Assembly (NCBI GenBank): GCA_003518245.1 | Contig: DOZA01000093.1 | Location: forward strand, 1 to 14,865 | Source: Bacteroidales bacterium | GTDB lineage: Bacteria; Bacteroidota; Bacteroidia; Bacteroidales; VadinHA17 | Reading direction: 5' to 3' | DNA length: 14,865 nt | Part shown: positions 7,422 through 14,425 of the stretch, one piece after another | Layout: every line of letters begins with the position of its first letter | Numbering within the stretch: position 1 is the first letter of the stretch | Translations under genes and position numbers: made by a program | The notes under the pieces: model-generated | What the model saw: the letters and a program-made list of their open reading frames with translations, nothing else | Told to the model about the DNA's origin: nothing | Databases searched by the model: none

Positions 7422-7441
7422 ATGATGATTTAGATCATCAT
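7422..7441. promoter_or_regulatory. Crp/Fnr-type palindromic operator in the divergent regulator/receiver intergenic region
   Basis: A perfect inverted repeat with 8-bp arms and a 4-nt centre, core TGATGAT-TTAG-ATCATCA. It contains TGA-N6-TCA, the half-site geometry shared by Crp (TGTGA-N6-TCACA) and Fnr (TTGAT-N4-ATCAA) sites. It ends 15 bp before the predicted -7 box at 7457 and takes the place of a -33 element, so its centre lies near -37 to -40 from the expected start point. That suits an activator or autoregulatory site. The neighbouring regulator is the obvious candidate binder. The same region also serves the divergent response regulator. Confidence 0.6.
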
Positions 7442-7456
7442 TATATAAAAAAGTAA

Positions 7457-7464
7457 TACATTTG
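7457..7464 (+). promoter_or_regulatory. -7 promoter box of the Crp/Fnr-ggt operon
   Basis: TACATTTG matches TAnnTTTG, 40 nt before the ATG at 7505. No -33 TTTG is found at the normal distance; the palindrome at 7422-7441 lies there instead, as expected for a promoter that depends on a regulator. Confidence 0.5.
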
Positions 7465-7504
7465 TTTGTTGCCAAAATTTGAAACACATAGGTTAATTTC
7501 CTAA

Positions 7505-8209
7505 ATGAAAGATTATAGTTTAAACTCGGAACACTTAAACTCTAAGAATCTGATACCTGACACTGGTATTTTTAATTATCTCACGAATGATGAGAAGCTT
7601 AGGTTGTCTAATAATGTTACCCTGATGAATTTCGAGCGACAAGACATTCTTTTTAAGCAGAACATGCCTTCGGACCATGTGGTTTATATTGTCAGCGGAC
7701 TTATAAAAATATACAGAGGAGGAAGGGGTTATCGTGTCGTTTGTATCAAACTGGCGGGCCCAGGCGAGTTTGCTGCCCTGTCATGCGCTTATGCGTCAAA
7801 TATTTACAGGTATTCCGCTGCCGCTATTGAAAAGACTGTAGCCCTGATGATGAGGAAAGAAGCATTCAGGGATGTACTGAAAAATAATGGAATGTTCTCC
7901 GTTTCACTGATCAGCCTGATGGGAAAGGAGATAATAGAAGTATCAAATAAACTTGTCAATTTTTCGATGAAGCAACTACCTGGAAGGGTGGCAGACATGA
8001 TAAGGTATTTCTCGGAGGAAGTATTCAATAACACTGAGTTTACTGTTGCTCTTACAAGACAGGAAATGGCAGAATTGATAGGAACAACAAAAGAAAGCCT
8101 GATCAGGACACTTAATGAATTTAAACACGACAAGATAATTGATCTTGAAGGTAAACATATTAAGATTATTTCGAATGATCTTATAAAGGTATTGTCTGAA
8201 ATAGGATAG
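7505..8209 (+). CDS. Crp/Fnr-family transcriptional regulator
   Basis: A 234-residue regulator with an N-terminal cyclic-nucleotide-binding-type beta barrel (about residues 22-125; ILFKQNMPSDHVVYIVSGLI is its core) and a long dimerisation helix (about 128-155). The C-terminal winged helix-turn-helix is TRQEMAELIGTTKESLIRTL (184-203). In the recognition helix, Glu197 and Arg201 align with Crp Glu181/Arg185 and Fnr Glu209/Arg213, the residues that read TGA half-sites. The N-terminal cysteine cluster of Fnr is absent, and no clear cAMP-binding signature is seen, so the signal is unknown. A TGA-N6-TCA palindrome stands just upstream. The stop is 5 bp before ggt, so the two genes are very probably one operon. 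Confidence 0.93.
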   Translation: MKDYSLNSEHLNSKNLIPDTGIFNYLTNDEKLRLSNNVTLMNFERQDILFKQNMPSDHVVYIVSGLIKIYRGGRGYRVVCIKLAGPGEFAALSCAYASNIYRYSAAAIEKTVALMMRKEAFRDVLKNNGMFSVSLISLMGKEIIEVSNKLVNFSMKQLPGRVADMIRYFSEEVFNNTEFTVALTRQEMAELIGTTKESLIRTLNEFKHDKIIDLEGKHIKIISNDLIKVLSEIG

Positions 8210-8214
8210 AATTT

Positions 8215-9924
8215 ATGCGTAGATATTTTTTTTGTGTAAATGCCATACTGTTATTATTAGTTTTGACAGTATCATCCTGTACTTATGAGGATTATGAGAT
8301 TAAGCAGGGCAGGGGTATTGTATGTTCCAATGGGATGGTCGTGTCAGCTCACCCTGAAGCATCAGGAATTGGTACTGGGATACTTATTGAAGGAGGTAAT
8401 GCGTTTGATGCAGCTGCCGCTACTGCCTTTGCCCTTGCGGTAAGTTATCCCACGGCAGGAAATATTGGCGGCGGCGGGCTTATGGTTATAAGGGATTCAG
8501 ATGGCAGGTATGCTACTCTCGATTGCAGGGAAAAAGCTCCTGACAGTGCTATGAATGATATGTATCTTGATGAAGAAGATAATATTATTAAGGGCATGAG
8601 CACCAGTACACTTGCTGCAAGCGGTGTGCCGGGTTCAGTGGCAGGAATACTCGAAATGCATTCTGAATATGGTAGCCTGCCATTGAAGAAAATTATCCAG
8701 CCATCAATTGACCTTGCCCGTGAAGGATTTCCTGTAACATCAAGGCAGGCTAAATCACTGAATAGTGTCCGCAAAAGGTTCATTAACAGGAATGACCATC
8801 CCGTGCCTTTTGTAAAGGATAATCTGTGGGCTGAAGGTGATACGCTTATACAGGCTGACCTGGCCAGAACACTGGAACGAATACGTGATAATGGCACCGA
8901 GGGATTCTATAGCGGCAGTACGGCAGATATGATTGTTAAAGAAATGAAAAAAGGTAATGGTCTTATTAATCATAATGACCTTGAAAACTATTCTGCAGTA
9001 TGGAGAGAGCCCGTAACAGGTATGTATTCAGGTTATAAAATAATATCAATACCTCCTCCTTCAAGCGGAGGAGTGGCCGTGATGCAACTGCTGGGTATTA
9101 TGGAAGATATGTTAAACGAACAACCCGTCTTTCATTCTTCTGAAGATGTACATCTAATGATAGAAGCTGAACGTAGGATTTATGCTGACAGATCTTTTTA
9201 TCTGGGTGACCCTGACTTTGTTGAAATACCTGTTAATGAACTTGTGAATAAGGATTATCTTATTGATAGAATGTCCGATTTTGATACACTAAAAACATCT
9301 TCTTCAGCAAATATATCACATGGCTTGATTGTAGCCCCGGAAAGTGAAGAAACAACTCATTTCTCAGTAATTGACAAAGACCATAATGCAATTGCTTTCA
9401 CTACTACTCTTAATAGTAGCTATGGTAATTGTATCGTCGTTGAAGGTGCTGGCTTTTTATTAAATAATGAAATGGATGATTTTTCATCCAAACCGGGATA
9501 CCCAAATATTTACGGTCTTATTGGGGGCGAAGCCAACTCTGTGCAGCCGGGAAAAAGAATGTTGAGCTCAATGACACCGGCAATAGTGGAAAAAGATAAT
9601 AATCTCTATATGGTACTGGGCTCACCCGGTGGATCAACTATTATAACATCAGTTTTTCAGACCCTGCTAAATGTTCTGGAATACCAGATGAACATGCAAC
9701 AGGCAGTGGATGCTCCACGGTTTCATCACCAGTGGATGCCTGACCTTGTCTATTTTGAAAAACTGGAGGCTGATAGTGTGTTAATCAGAAAACTAGAGAA
9801 TATGGGCCATAATATACAATGGCGTTCCTCTATAGGTAGAGTGGATGCAATAAGGATAATCAAGGGTGGTAAAATGGAAGCCGGTGCTGACTCTAGAGGC
9901 GATGATATGGCCTGTGGCTATTGA
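8215..9924 (+). CDS. ggt: Gamma-glutamyltransferase, predicted lipoprotein
   Basis: A 569-residue N-terminal nucleophile hydrolase that cleaves or transfers the gamma-glutamyl group of glutathione and related compounds. Residues 1-21 are a lipoprotein signal peptide with lipobox VSSC, making Cys22 the likely lipidated residue, so the enzyme should be membrane-anchored outside the cytoplasm. The proenzyme is expected to cut itself before Thr380 in EETTHFSVIDKD, giving a small subunit of 190 residues. Other family landmarks are GGNAFDAAAATAFAL (60-74), GNIGGGGLM (82-90), PPSSGGVA (281-288), NNEMDDFS (417-424), MLSSMTPAIV with the oxyanion serines, and GSPGGSTI. All catalytic motifs look intact. 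It follows the Crp/Fnr gene by 5 bp. No strong terminator follows. Confidence 0.96.
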   Translation: MRRYFFCVNAILLLLVLTVSSCTYEDYEIKQGRGIVCSNGMVVSAHPEASGIGTGILIEGGNAFDAAAATAFALAVSYPTAGNIGGGGLMVIRDSDGRYATLDCREKAPDSAMNDMYLDEEDNIIKGMSTSTLAASGVPGSVAGILEMHSEYGSLPLKKIIQPSIDLAREGFPVTSRQAKSLNSVRKRFINRNDHPVPFVKDNLWAEGDTLIQADLARTLERIRDNGTEGFYSGSTADMIVKEMKKGNGLINHNDLENYSAVWREPVTGMYSGYKIISIPPPSSGGVAVMQLLGIMEDMLNEQPVFHSSEDVHLMIEAERRIYADRSFYLGDPDFVEIPVNELVNKDYLIDRMSDFDTLKTSSSANISHGLIVAPESEETTHFSVIDKDHNAIAFTTTLNSSYGNCIVVEGAGFLLNNEMDDFSSKPGYPNIYGLIGGEANSVQPGKRMLSSMTPAIVEKDNNLYMVLGSPGGSTIITSVFQTLLNVLEYQMNMQQAVDAPRFHHQWMPDLVYFEKLEADSVLIRKLENMGHNIQWRSSIGRVDAIRIIKGGKMEAGADSRGDDMACGY

Positions 9925-10023
9925 TTCGCTTTTTATTATCTTTTTATTAAATACCCTGCTTTTTTTTTCATTAAATGAAATAAATTAATACTTTTATCAA
10001 TTGAAACCCTAAAACCAGATAAT

Positions 10024-10043
10024 TATTTGAAAAGTTTCAAATA
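10024..10043. promoter_or_regulatory. Perfect 20-bp palindrome just before the gene at 10052
   Basis: TATTTGAAA-AG-TTTCAAATA has 9-bp arms and ends 8 bp before the ATG. Its core TTGAA-N4-TTCAA also has the TGA-N6-TCA geometry seen at 7422-7441, so it could be an operator for the local Crp/Fnr regulator, here placed for repression. As RNA it could form an 8-bp stem with a tetraloop next to the start codon. Either reading is inference. Confidence 0.5.
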
Positions 10044-10051
10044 GGTGTAAT

Positions 10052-11203
10052 ATGAAAAAAACTCTGATAATTCTTATCATCGTTCTGGTTATCATCCTAA
10101 TACTTCCGGCTATCGGATTCTTTGGATGGTTCCTTAATGAAAAGAAACCAATTGATGTGGTTCTTCTGGACAAAACAGTTCATAATCTAGACCGGGTAAA
10201 TCACAGATCTTTTACATGGGTGCTGGCCAATAGCAGGTTTGTTAAAGAGAATAACAGAAAATACTTGCTTAGAAAAGATTATTATGGCTTCTATCCAATA
10301 AAGCCTATACGTTCTAAACAGTTTAGGATTAATGATTACCGGCTGGCCGAAGTGATCGATATTGCTGAAAATAATGATGTATTGTACTATGCTGATACAT
10401 ACGGTGTTTTCTTTAATGACTGGTACCAGGGCATAAACAAGAGCAGATATACCCGGAAGATCTATGGGGGACTTAATAATAATGATTACTTCCTTCTTTC
10501 TGAGATGAGAAGAAGGGATAAATTGACAATACTTGAATATAATACCTTCGGTTATCCCAGCGATGCTTATGAAAAATACCGGGTTGAAGAGTTAATGGGC
10601 TTTAAATCAACAGGATGGACAGGACAGTATTACCAATCACTTGATTCAGCAAACTCTGACCTGCCTGAATGGATAGTAAGCCTGTATAAAAAGAAATCAC
10701 GTAAACCATGGAACTTTAAAAATCCCGGTATAGTGCTATTGAAAGGAGAAAATGAAATACTGGTGCTTGAAGAAGGTACACACCTGGAAAATGCATTACC
10801 TTTTATAATGACCGGTACAAATGTGGCCGAAGATTATTCCGTGGCTGTACAAGTACCCTTCTGCAAAACTTTTGATATTATAGAACCACTTGATAATGAA
10901 GTACTTTCTACCTTTAAGCTGATGACAACAGAAGAAGGAGAAATTTTGCTTGATAAACACTTCCTGACAAGCGAATTTCCTGCTGTGATAACCAACCAGG
11001 GTGATGTGCGCTCGGTTTATTTCTGTGGTGATTTTGCGACTAGTAAACTACCGCCCTGGACAGCCTGCTTTGGATCAATGAATATAATTAAAGGATTGCT
11101 CTATCATGGAGATGATCCCAATGATACACGTCGTTTCTTCTGGCAGTATTACAAACCACTGCTGACAGAAATGCTTAAAAATTATCAACTTACTATAGAA
11201 TAG
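10052..11203 (+). CDS. Membrane-anchored protein of unknown function
   Basis: I do not recognise this 383-residue protein. It starts with one strong membrane segment (about residues 2-28), with a short basic start, so the rest probably lies outside the cytoplasm. The soluble part alternates hydrophobic strands and helices in a way that suggests a Rossmann-like or amidotransferase-like fold: NNDVLYYADTYGVFFNDW (107-124), KLTILEYNTFGYPS (157-170), TGWTGQYYQSLDS (187-199), PGIVLLKGENEILVLEEGTH (225-244) and YFCGDFATSKLPPWTACFGS (323-342). No catalytic triad can be assigned with safety. It is rich in Tyr, Trp and Asn. The gene stands between ggt (127 bp away) and a strong terminator, so it is probably a single transcription unit, with a 20-bp palindrome at its start. 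Confidence 0.85.
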   Translation: MKKTLIILIIVLVIILILPAIGFFGWFLNEKKPIDVVLLDKTVHNLDRVNHRSFTWVLANSRFVKENNRKYLLRKDYYGFYPIKPIRSKQFRINDYRLAEVIDIAENNDVLYYADTYGVFFNDWYQGINKSRYTRKIYGGLNNNDYFLLSEMRRRDKLTILEYNTFGYPSDAYEKYRVEELMGFKSTGWTGQYYQSLDSANSDLPEWIVSLYKKKSRKPWNFKNPGIVLLKGENEILVLEEGTHLENALPFIMTGTNVAEDYSVAVQVPFCKTFDIIEPLDNEVLSTFKLMTTEEGEILLDKHFLTSEFPAVITNQGDVRSVYFCGDFATSKLPPWTACFGSMNIIKGLLYHGDDPNDTRRFFWQYYKPLLTEMLKNYQLTIE

Positions 11204-11225
11204 TTATATATTGTAGATTGAATGC

Positions 11226-11258
11226 AGACAGGCTGAATAACACAGCCTGTCTTTTTTT
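11226..11258 (+). terminator. Intrinsic terminator after the gene at 10052
   Basis: AGACAGGCT (11226-11234) and AGCCTGTCT (11244-11252) form a perfect 9-bp stem with a 9-nt loop, running straight into seven T residues (11252-11258). The other strand has no T-run after the stem, so it acts on plus-strand transcripts only. It ends 11 bp before the omega-amidase start codon. Confidence 0.9.
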
Positions 11259-11269
11259 GCCATGACATT

Positions 11270-12049
11270 ATGAAAATTACTTTAGTACAGTCTGATATAG
11301 CATGGGAAAATAAAAAGACTAACTTCAAAAAGTATGAATCCCTTCTATCAGGCCTTTCTGGTAAAACAGATGTAGTTGTTTTGCCCGAAATGTTTAATAC
11401 CGGTTTCTCAATGAATAGTGAAGAACTGGCTGAGGCAATGAACGGGGAAACTGTTGTATGGATGCGGGAAGTATCAGCCGAGACCAATTATGCTATTTTA
11501 GGCAGCTTTATTGCCAGCGACAGGGGTAAATATTACAACAGGCTGGTTTTTATGAAACCTGATGGTGATTATTGTACCTATGATAAAGGCCATCTTTTCA
11601 GGATGGAAAAAGAAAATATGTCCTATACGAAAGGAAACAGGACCATTATAGATTCTTTCAAGGATTGGAAATTCTCACTGCAGATATGTTATGACCTCAG
11701 GTTTCCGGTATGGAGCCGGAATAAAAATAACGGTTATGATATCCTTGTATATATAGCTAACTGGCCTGCAGTAAGGAGAAATGTCTGGAATACTCTGCTG
11801 ATAGCCAGGGCTATTGAAAATCAATGTTTTGTTGTAGGCGTAAACAGAATTGGAAGGGATGAAAACAGTATCGATTACTGTGGTGATACAAAACTGGTAG
11901 ATCCCAGAGGTAATATTGTTGCCAATACAAAAATGAATACTGAAGAGGTTATTACAGGTGAAATATCACTTGATGAACTCAGAGCCTTCAGGGAGAAATT
12001 CCCGGTATGGCTTGATGCAGATAATTTTGAGATTATTTCAGACAGATAA
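11270..12049 (+). CDS. Omega-amidase of the nitrilase superfamily (YafV/Nit2-like)
   Basis: A 259-residue carbon-nitrogen hydrolase. The catalytic triad is visible: Glu40 in VVVLPEMFNTGFSM, Lys106 in TYDKGHLFRM and Cys140 in LQICYDLRFPVWSR. MFNTGFSM after the glutamate and CYDLRFPVWSRN after the cysteine are typical of the YafV/Nit2 group, which hydrolyses alpha-ketoglutaramate and alpha-ketosuccinamate to 2-oxoacids and ammonia, clearing products of glutamine and asparagine transamination. No signal peptide is seen, so it is cytoplasmic. The start ATG lies only 11 bp after a strong terminator, without a Shine-Dalgarno sequence; an ATG 8 bp upstream meets a stop at once. Its 3' end overlaps the end of the convergent pseudogene by 12 bp. 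Confidence 0.93.
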   Translation: MKITLVQSDIAWENKKTNFKKYESLLSGLSGKTDVVVLPEMFNTGFSMNSEELAEAMNGETVVWMREVSAETNYAILGSFIASDRGKYYNRLVFMKPDGDYCTYDKGHLFRMEKENMSYTKGNRTIIDSFKDWKFSLQICYDLRFPVWSRNKNNGYDILVYIANWPAVRRNVWNTLLIARAIENQCFVVGVNRIGRDENSIDYCGDTKLVDPRGNIVANTKMNTEEVITGEISLDELRAFREKFPVWLDADNFEIISDR

Positions 12050-13137
12050 AGCCTCATAGAGTACCTGAACCGGGTGAATAGCCTGTCTTCCTGTTCCGTC
12101 CTTTATCTGATGCCTGCAACTGGTACCCGGCGCTGCTATTATAGTATCATCATCCGAATTTCTTACTGCGGGGAACAAAACAAGCTCTCCAACCTTCTTT
12201 CCTCATTGCTTCTTCCATTGACTCACATACTCCTTCGATCTCTTTCCGGCTGTTACCGCTAAATTCAACAATAAGTATGGCCCCGGGATTACCCTGAAGG
12301 AAAAACCTGTTTTTTCTTTGCTCTATATTATCACCAGTAAGATCAAGAATTTTATCATCCATCATTTCTATAGCGTCAGGATTATGGCGCAATGCGATAA
12401 GGTTTGCAGGATAAGCTTCGTTTCTTTCTTTAAGGTGAACGCAGCATAGTACTTTCTCAGTTGGAGGAAGAGGCACAAGATTGATTTTAATATCGATTAC
12501 TATAGCCAGAGTACCTTCCGATCCGGCGATAAGTTTTGCTAAATTGATATTATTATTACTGTTATTACTATAAGGTGAAGTCTGTAGCAGGAGATCAAGA
12601 GCATAGCCTGTATTTCTCCTGGTTACTGCCGGGTCAGGATATTCACTTTTTATTTCACTGGCTATTGAAGGATCCGAATTTAAGTGAATGCAGACCACAT
12701 GCGTTATTGCCAAGCATCCCTCCCATGGTGCACCTGTTTGCAGTGGATGTTTCAGGTCCGAAAAACAAACCGTATTCAGCAAGTTTCTTGTTCATCTCCT
12801 CAAGGATTACCCCCGGTTGTATCCTTACCCAGTGCTCTTCAATATTGATCTCAAGAATATTATTCATATACCTGCTTATGTCAACCACTATACCGGAACC
12901 TACAACCTGGCCTGCAAGCGATGTACCACCACCACGCATTATCAAACCGGTTTTATGATTGTGAGCATACTCTATCAACTGGCGAATATCACTATCATCG
13001 GCAGGATATACAAACGCAAGAGGCTCTTCTCTATACATTGAGGCATCGGTGCTGTAAATAGCCCTGGTTGTGCTGTCATATTTTAAATCACCCTTAAGCG
13101 AAGATGCCAGGATATCAAGTGATTCGTTCTTCTCCAT
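12038..13137 (-). pseudogene. Remnant of a large FAD-linked/Fe-S oxidoreductase (GlcD/YdiJ-like) with two internal deletions
   Basis: Three pieces in three frames keep the order of one protein of roughly 950-1000 residues. Piece 1 (13137 to about 12676) has the flavin loop RGGGTSLAGQ and TMGGMLGNNACGLHSLKFGS, then meets a stop at 12655. Piece 2 (about 12690 to 12200) resumes with YPDPAVTRRNTGYALDLLL and LIAGSEGTLAI, then stops at 12150. Piece 3 (12193 to 12038) is the natural C terminus: VGELVLFPAVRN, APGTSCRHQIKDGTGR, HPVQVLYEAL. About 50-60 residues are missing at the first junction. Several hundred are missing at the second, including the end of the FAD domain and the Fe-S cluster motifs. 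The product cannot be functional as read. The start at 13137 is chosen because homologues begin there and a -7 box lies just upstream. Missing lengths are estimated from memory of the family. Confidence 0.9.
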
Positions 13138-13191
13138 ATTTTTAGTAATTTTAGGTGGGTAAAAATATATAATATTCACCACCTGAAGAAA

Positions 13192-13199
13192 CAAATTTA
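13192..13199 (-). promoter_or_regulatory. Candidate -7 box of the eroded oxidoreductase gene
   Basis: On the minus strand TAAATTTG matches TAnnTTTG, 54 nt before the ATG at 13137. It would lie inside the coding region if translation began at the more distant ATG at 13248, so it favours the shorter start. No -33 element is clear. Confidence 0.4.
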
Positions 13200-13258
13200 T
13201 TGCCTTTAAGCTATGCTCTGAATAAGCCAATTTTCTGATATTAATCATATAATTAATG

Positions 13259-13289
13259 TTTGATCAATCAAGCATTTTATATATTTTTG
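13259..13289 (+). promoter_or_regulatory. Promoter of pta-ackA with both Bacteroidota elements
   Basis: TTTG at 13259-13262 (-33 element) and TATTTTTG at 13282-13289 (TAnnTTTG, -7 element) are separated by 19 bp, the standard spacing for the primary sigma factor of Bacteroidota. Transcription should begin near 13295, giving a leader of about 30 nt before the pta ATG. Confidence 0.75.
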
Positions 13290-13325
13290 TTGAATTATTT
13301 TTTCTTCATAAATAACTGATTTACA

Positions 13326-14321
13326 ATGAAATTAATTAATGATATTAAAGATAAGGCACGCAGGCTTGATAAACGGATAGTATTACCTGAAGGTACAGAA
13401 GAAAGAACTATAAGGGCGGCAGATCAGGTTATTGCAGAGGGACTGGCAAAGATTATCCTTATTGGTAATCCCCAGGAGATTATGCAGCTGGCTGATAAGT
13501 TTAAACTGGAGAATATTGATAAGGCAGAAATAATAGATCCGCTCTCACATAAGATGAAAGATCAATATGTGGATATGATGGTTGATATTAGGAAGCATAA
13601 GGGTCTGACCAGGGATGAAGCAATGAAGCTGATTGAAAATCCTCTGTATCTTTCAGTGTTAATGATAAAAAATGGTGATGCTGATGGTGAAGTGGCAGGA
13701 GCAGCCAATTCAACAGGAGATGTGCTTAGACCGGCATTCCAGTATGTGAAAACAAAGCCCGGGATATCGGTTGTTTCAGGTGCATTTATAATGATACATC
13801 CCGATAGTTCATTTGGTGATAATGGTGTTATGGTTTTTGCCGATAGCGCTGTGCATCCTGATCCCACAGAAAAAGAACTGGCTGAAATAGCAGTGGCAAC
13901 AGCAAGAACAGCAAAATCAATTATTGGAATGGAACCAAGGGTGGCGATGATAAGCTTCAGCACTAAAGGAAGTGCAAAGCATGATATGGTTGATAAGGTA
14001 GTGAATGCTACCAGGATAGCCAGGGAGATGGCTCCTGATATCCAGATAGATGGTGAGATGCAGGCTGATGCTGCACTGGTGGAGGCAATAGGAAAGAAAA
14101 AAGCACCCGATAGCAAAATAGCCGGGAAAGCTAATATTTTAATATTCCCTTCACTGGATGTTGGAAACGTGGCATATAAACTGGTGCAGCGATTGGGTAA
14201 AGCTGAAGCTATAGGCCCTGTTTTGCAGGGTATGGCTGCTCCTATTAATGACCTGTCCAGGGGATGCTCAGTAAGTGATATAGTTGGCCTTATTGCTATA
14301 ACAGCAAATCAGTCTGCTTAA
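13326..14321 (+). CDS. pta: Phosphate acetyltransferase
   Basis: A 331-residue enzyme that exchanges CoA of acetyl-CoA for phosphate to give acetyl phosphate, the first step of acetate formation. It is the short form, with only the PTA/PTB catalytic domain and no N-terminal regulatory extension. Visible family stretches are RIVLPEGTEERTIRAA (17-32), DGEVAGAANSTGDVLRPAFQ (119-138), SGAFIMIHP, ARTAKSIIGMEPRVAMISFS (193-212), STKGSAKHDMV, DGEMQADAALVE, and the C-terminal IFPSLDVGNVAYKLVQRLG and IGPVLQGMAAPINDLSRGCS. All are intact. No Shine-Dalgarno sequence is seen. It is the first gene of pta-ackA; the 104-bp gap before ackA is AT-rich with no strong terminator. Confidence 0.97.
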   Translation: MKLINDIKDKARRLDKRIVLPEGTEERTIRAADQVIAEGLAKIILIGNPQEIMQLADKFKLENIDKAEIIDPLSHKMKDQYVDMMVDIRKHKGLTRDEAMKLIENPLYLSVLMIKNGDADGEVAGAANSTGDVLRPAFQYVKTKPGISVVSGAFIMIHPDSSFGDNGVMVFADSAVHPDPTEKELAEIAVATARTAKSIIGMEPRVAMISFSTKGSAKHDMVDKVVNATRIAREMAPDIQIDGEMQADAALVEAIGKKKAPDSKIAGKANILIFPSLDVGNVAYKLVQRLGKAEAIGPVLQGMAAPINDLSRGCSVSDIVGLIAITANQSA

Positions 14322-14425
14322 TATAATATTATTATATGGTTATTAGGCATCAATACTTACCTGAGTTTAATACATTATTGTTATCTTGTAATAATTAAAA
14401 ATATTTATATAAGCTGTTAAAAATT

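Noticed and set aside
8445..8897. Minus-strand open frame of 150 codons
   Set aside because: It lies opposite the well-supported ggt coding region and has no family motif.
9966..9980. 15-bp palindrome TTTCATTAAATGAAA after ggt
   Set aside because: It is AT-only apart from one pair, has no T-run in a useful position, and the half-site orientation differs from the Crp/Fnr type; it may be chance in AT-rich DNA.
13153..13184. AGGTGG/CCACCT inverted repeat in the leader of the pseudogene
   Set aside because: Only 6 bp pair across a 20-nt loop; too weak to call a riboswitch or attenuator.
13138..13248. Longer N terminus of the pseudogene from an ATG at 13248
   Set aside because: The extension looks unlike the family N terminus, and a -7 promoter box lies inside it.
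13562..14116. Minus-strand open frame of 184 codons
   Set aside because: It lies opposite pta, which is intact and fully recognisable.
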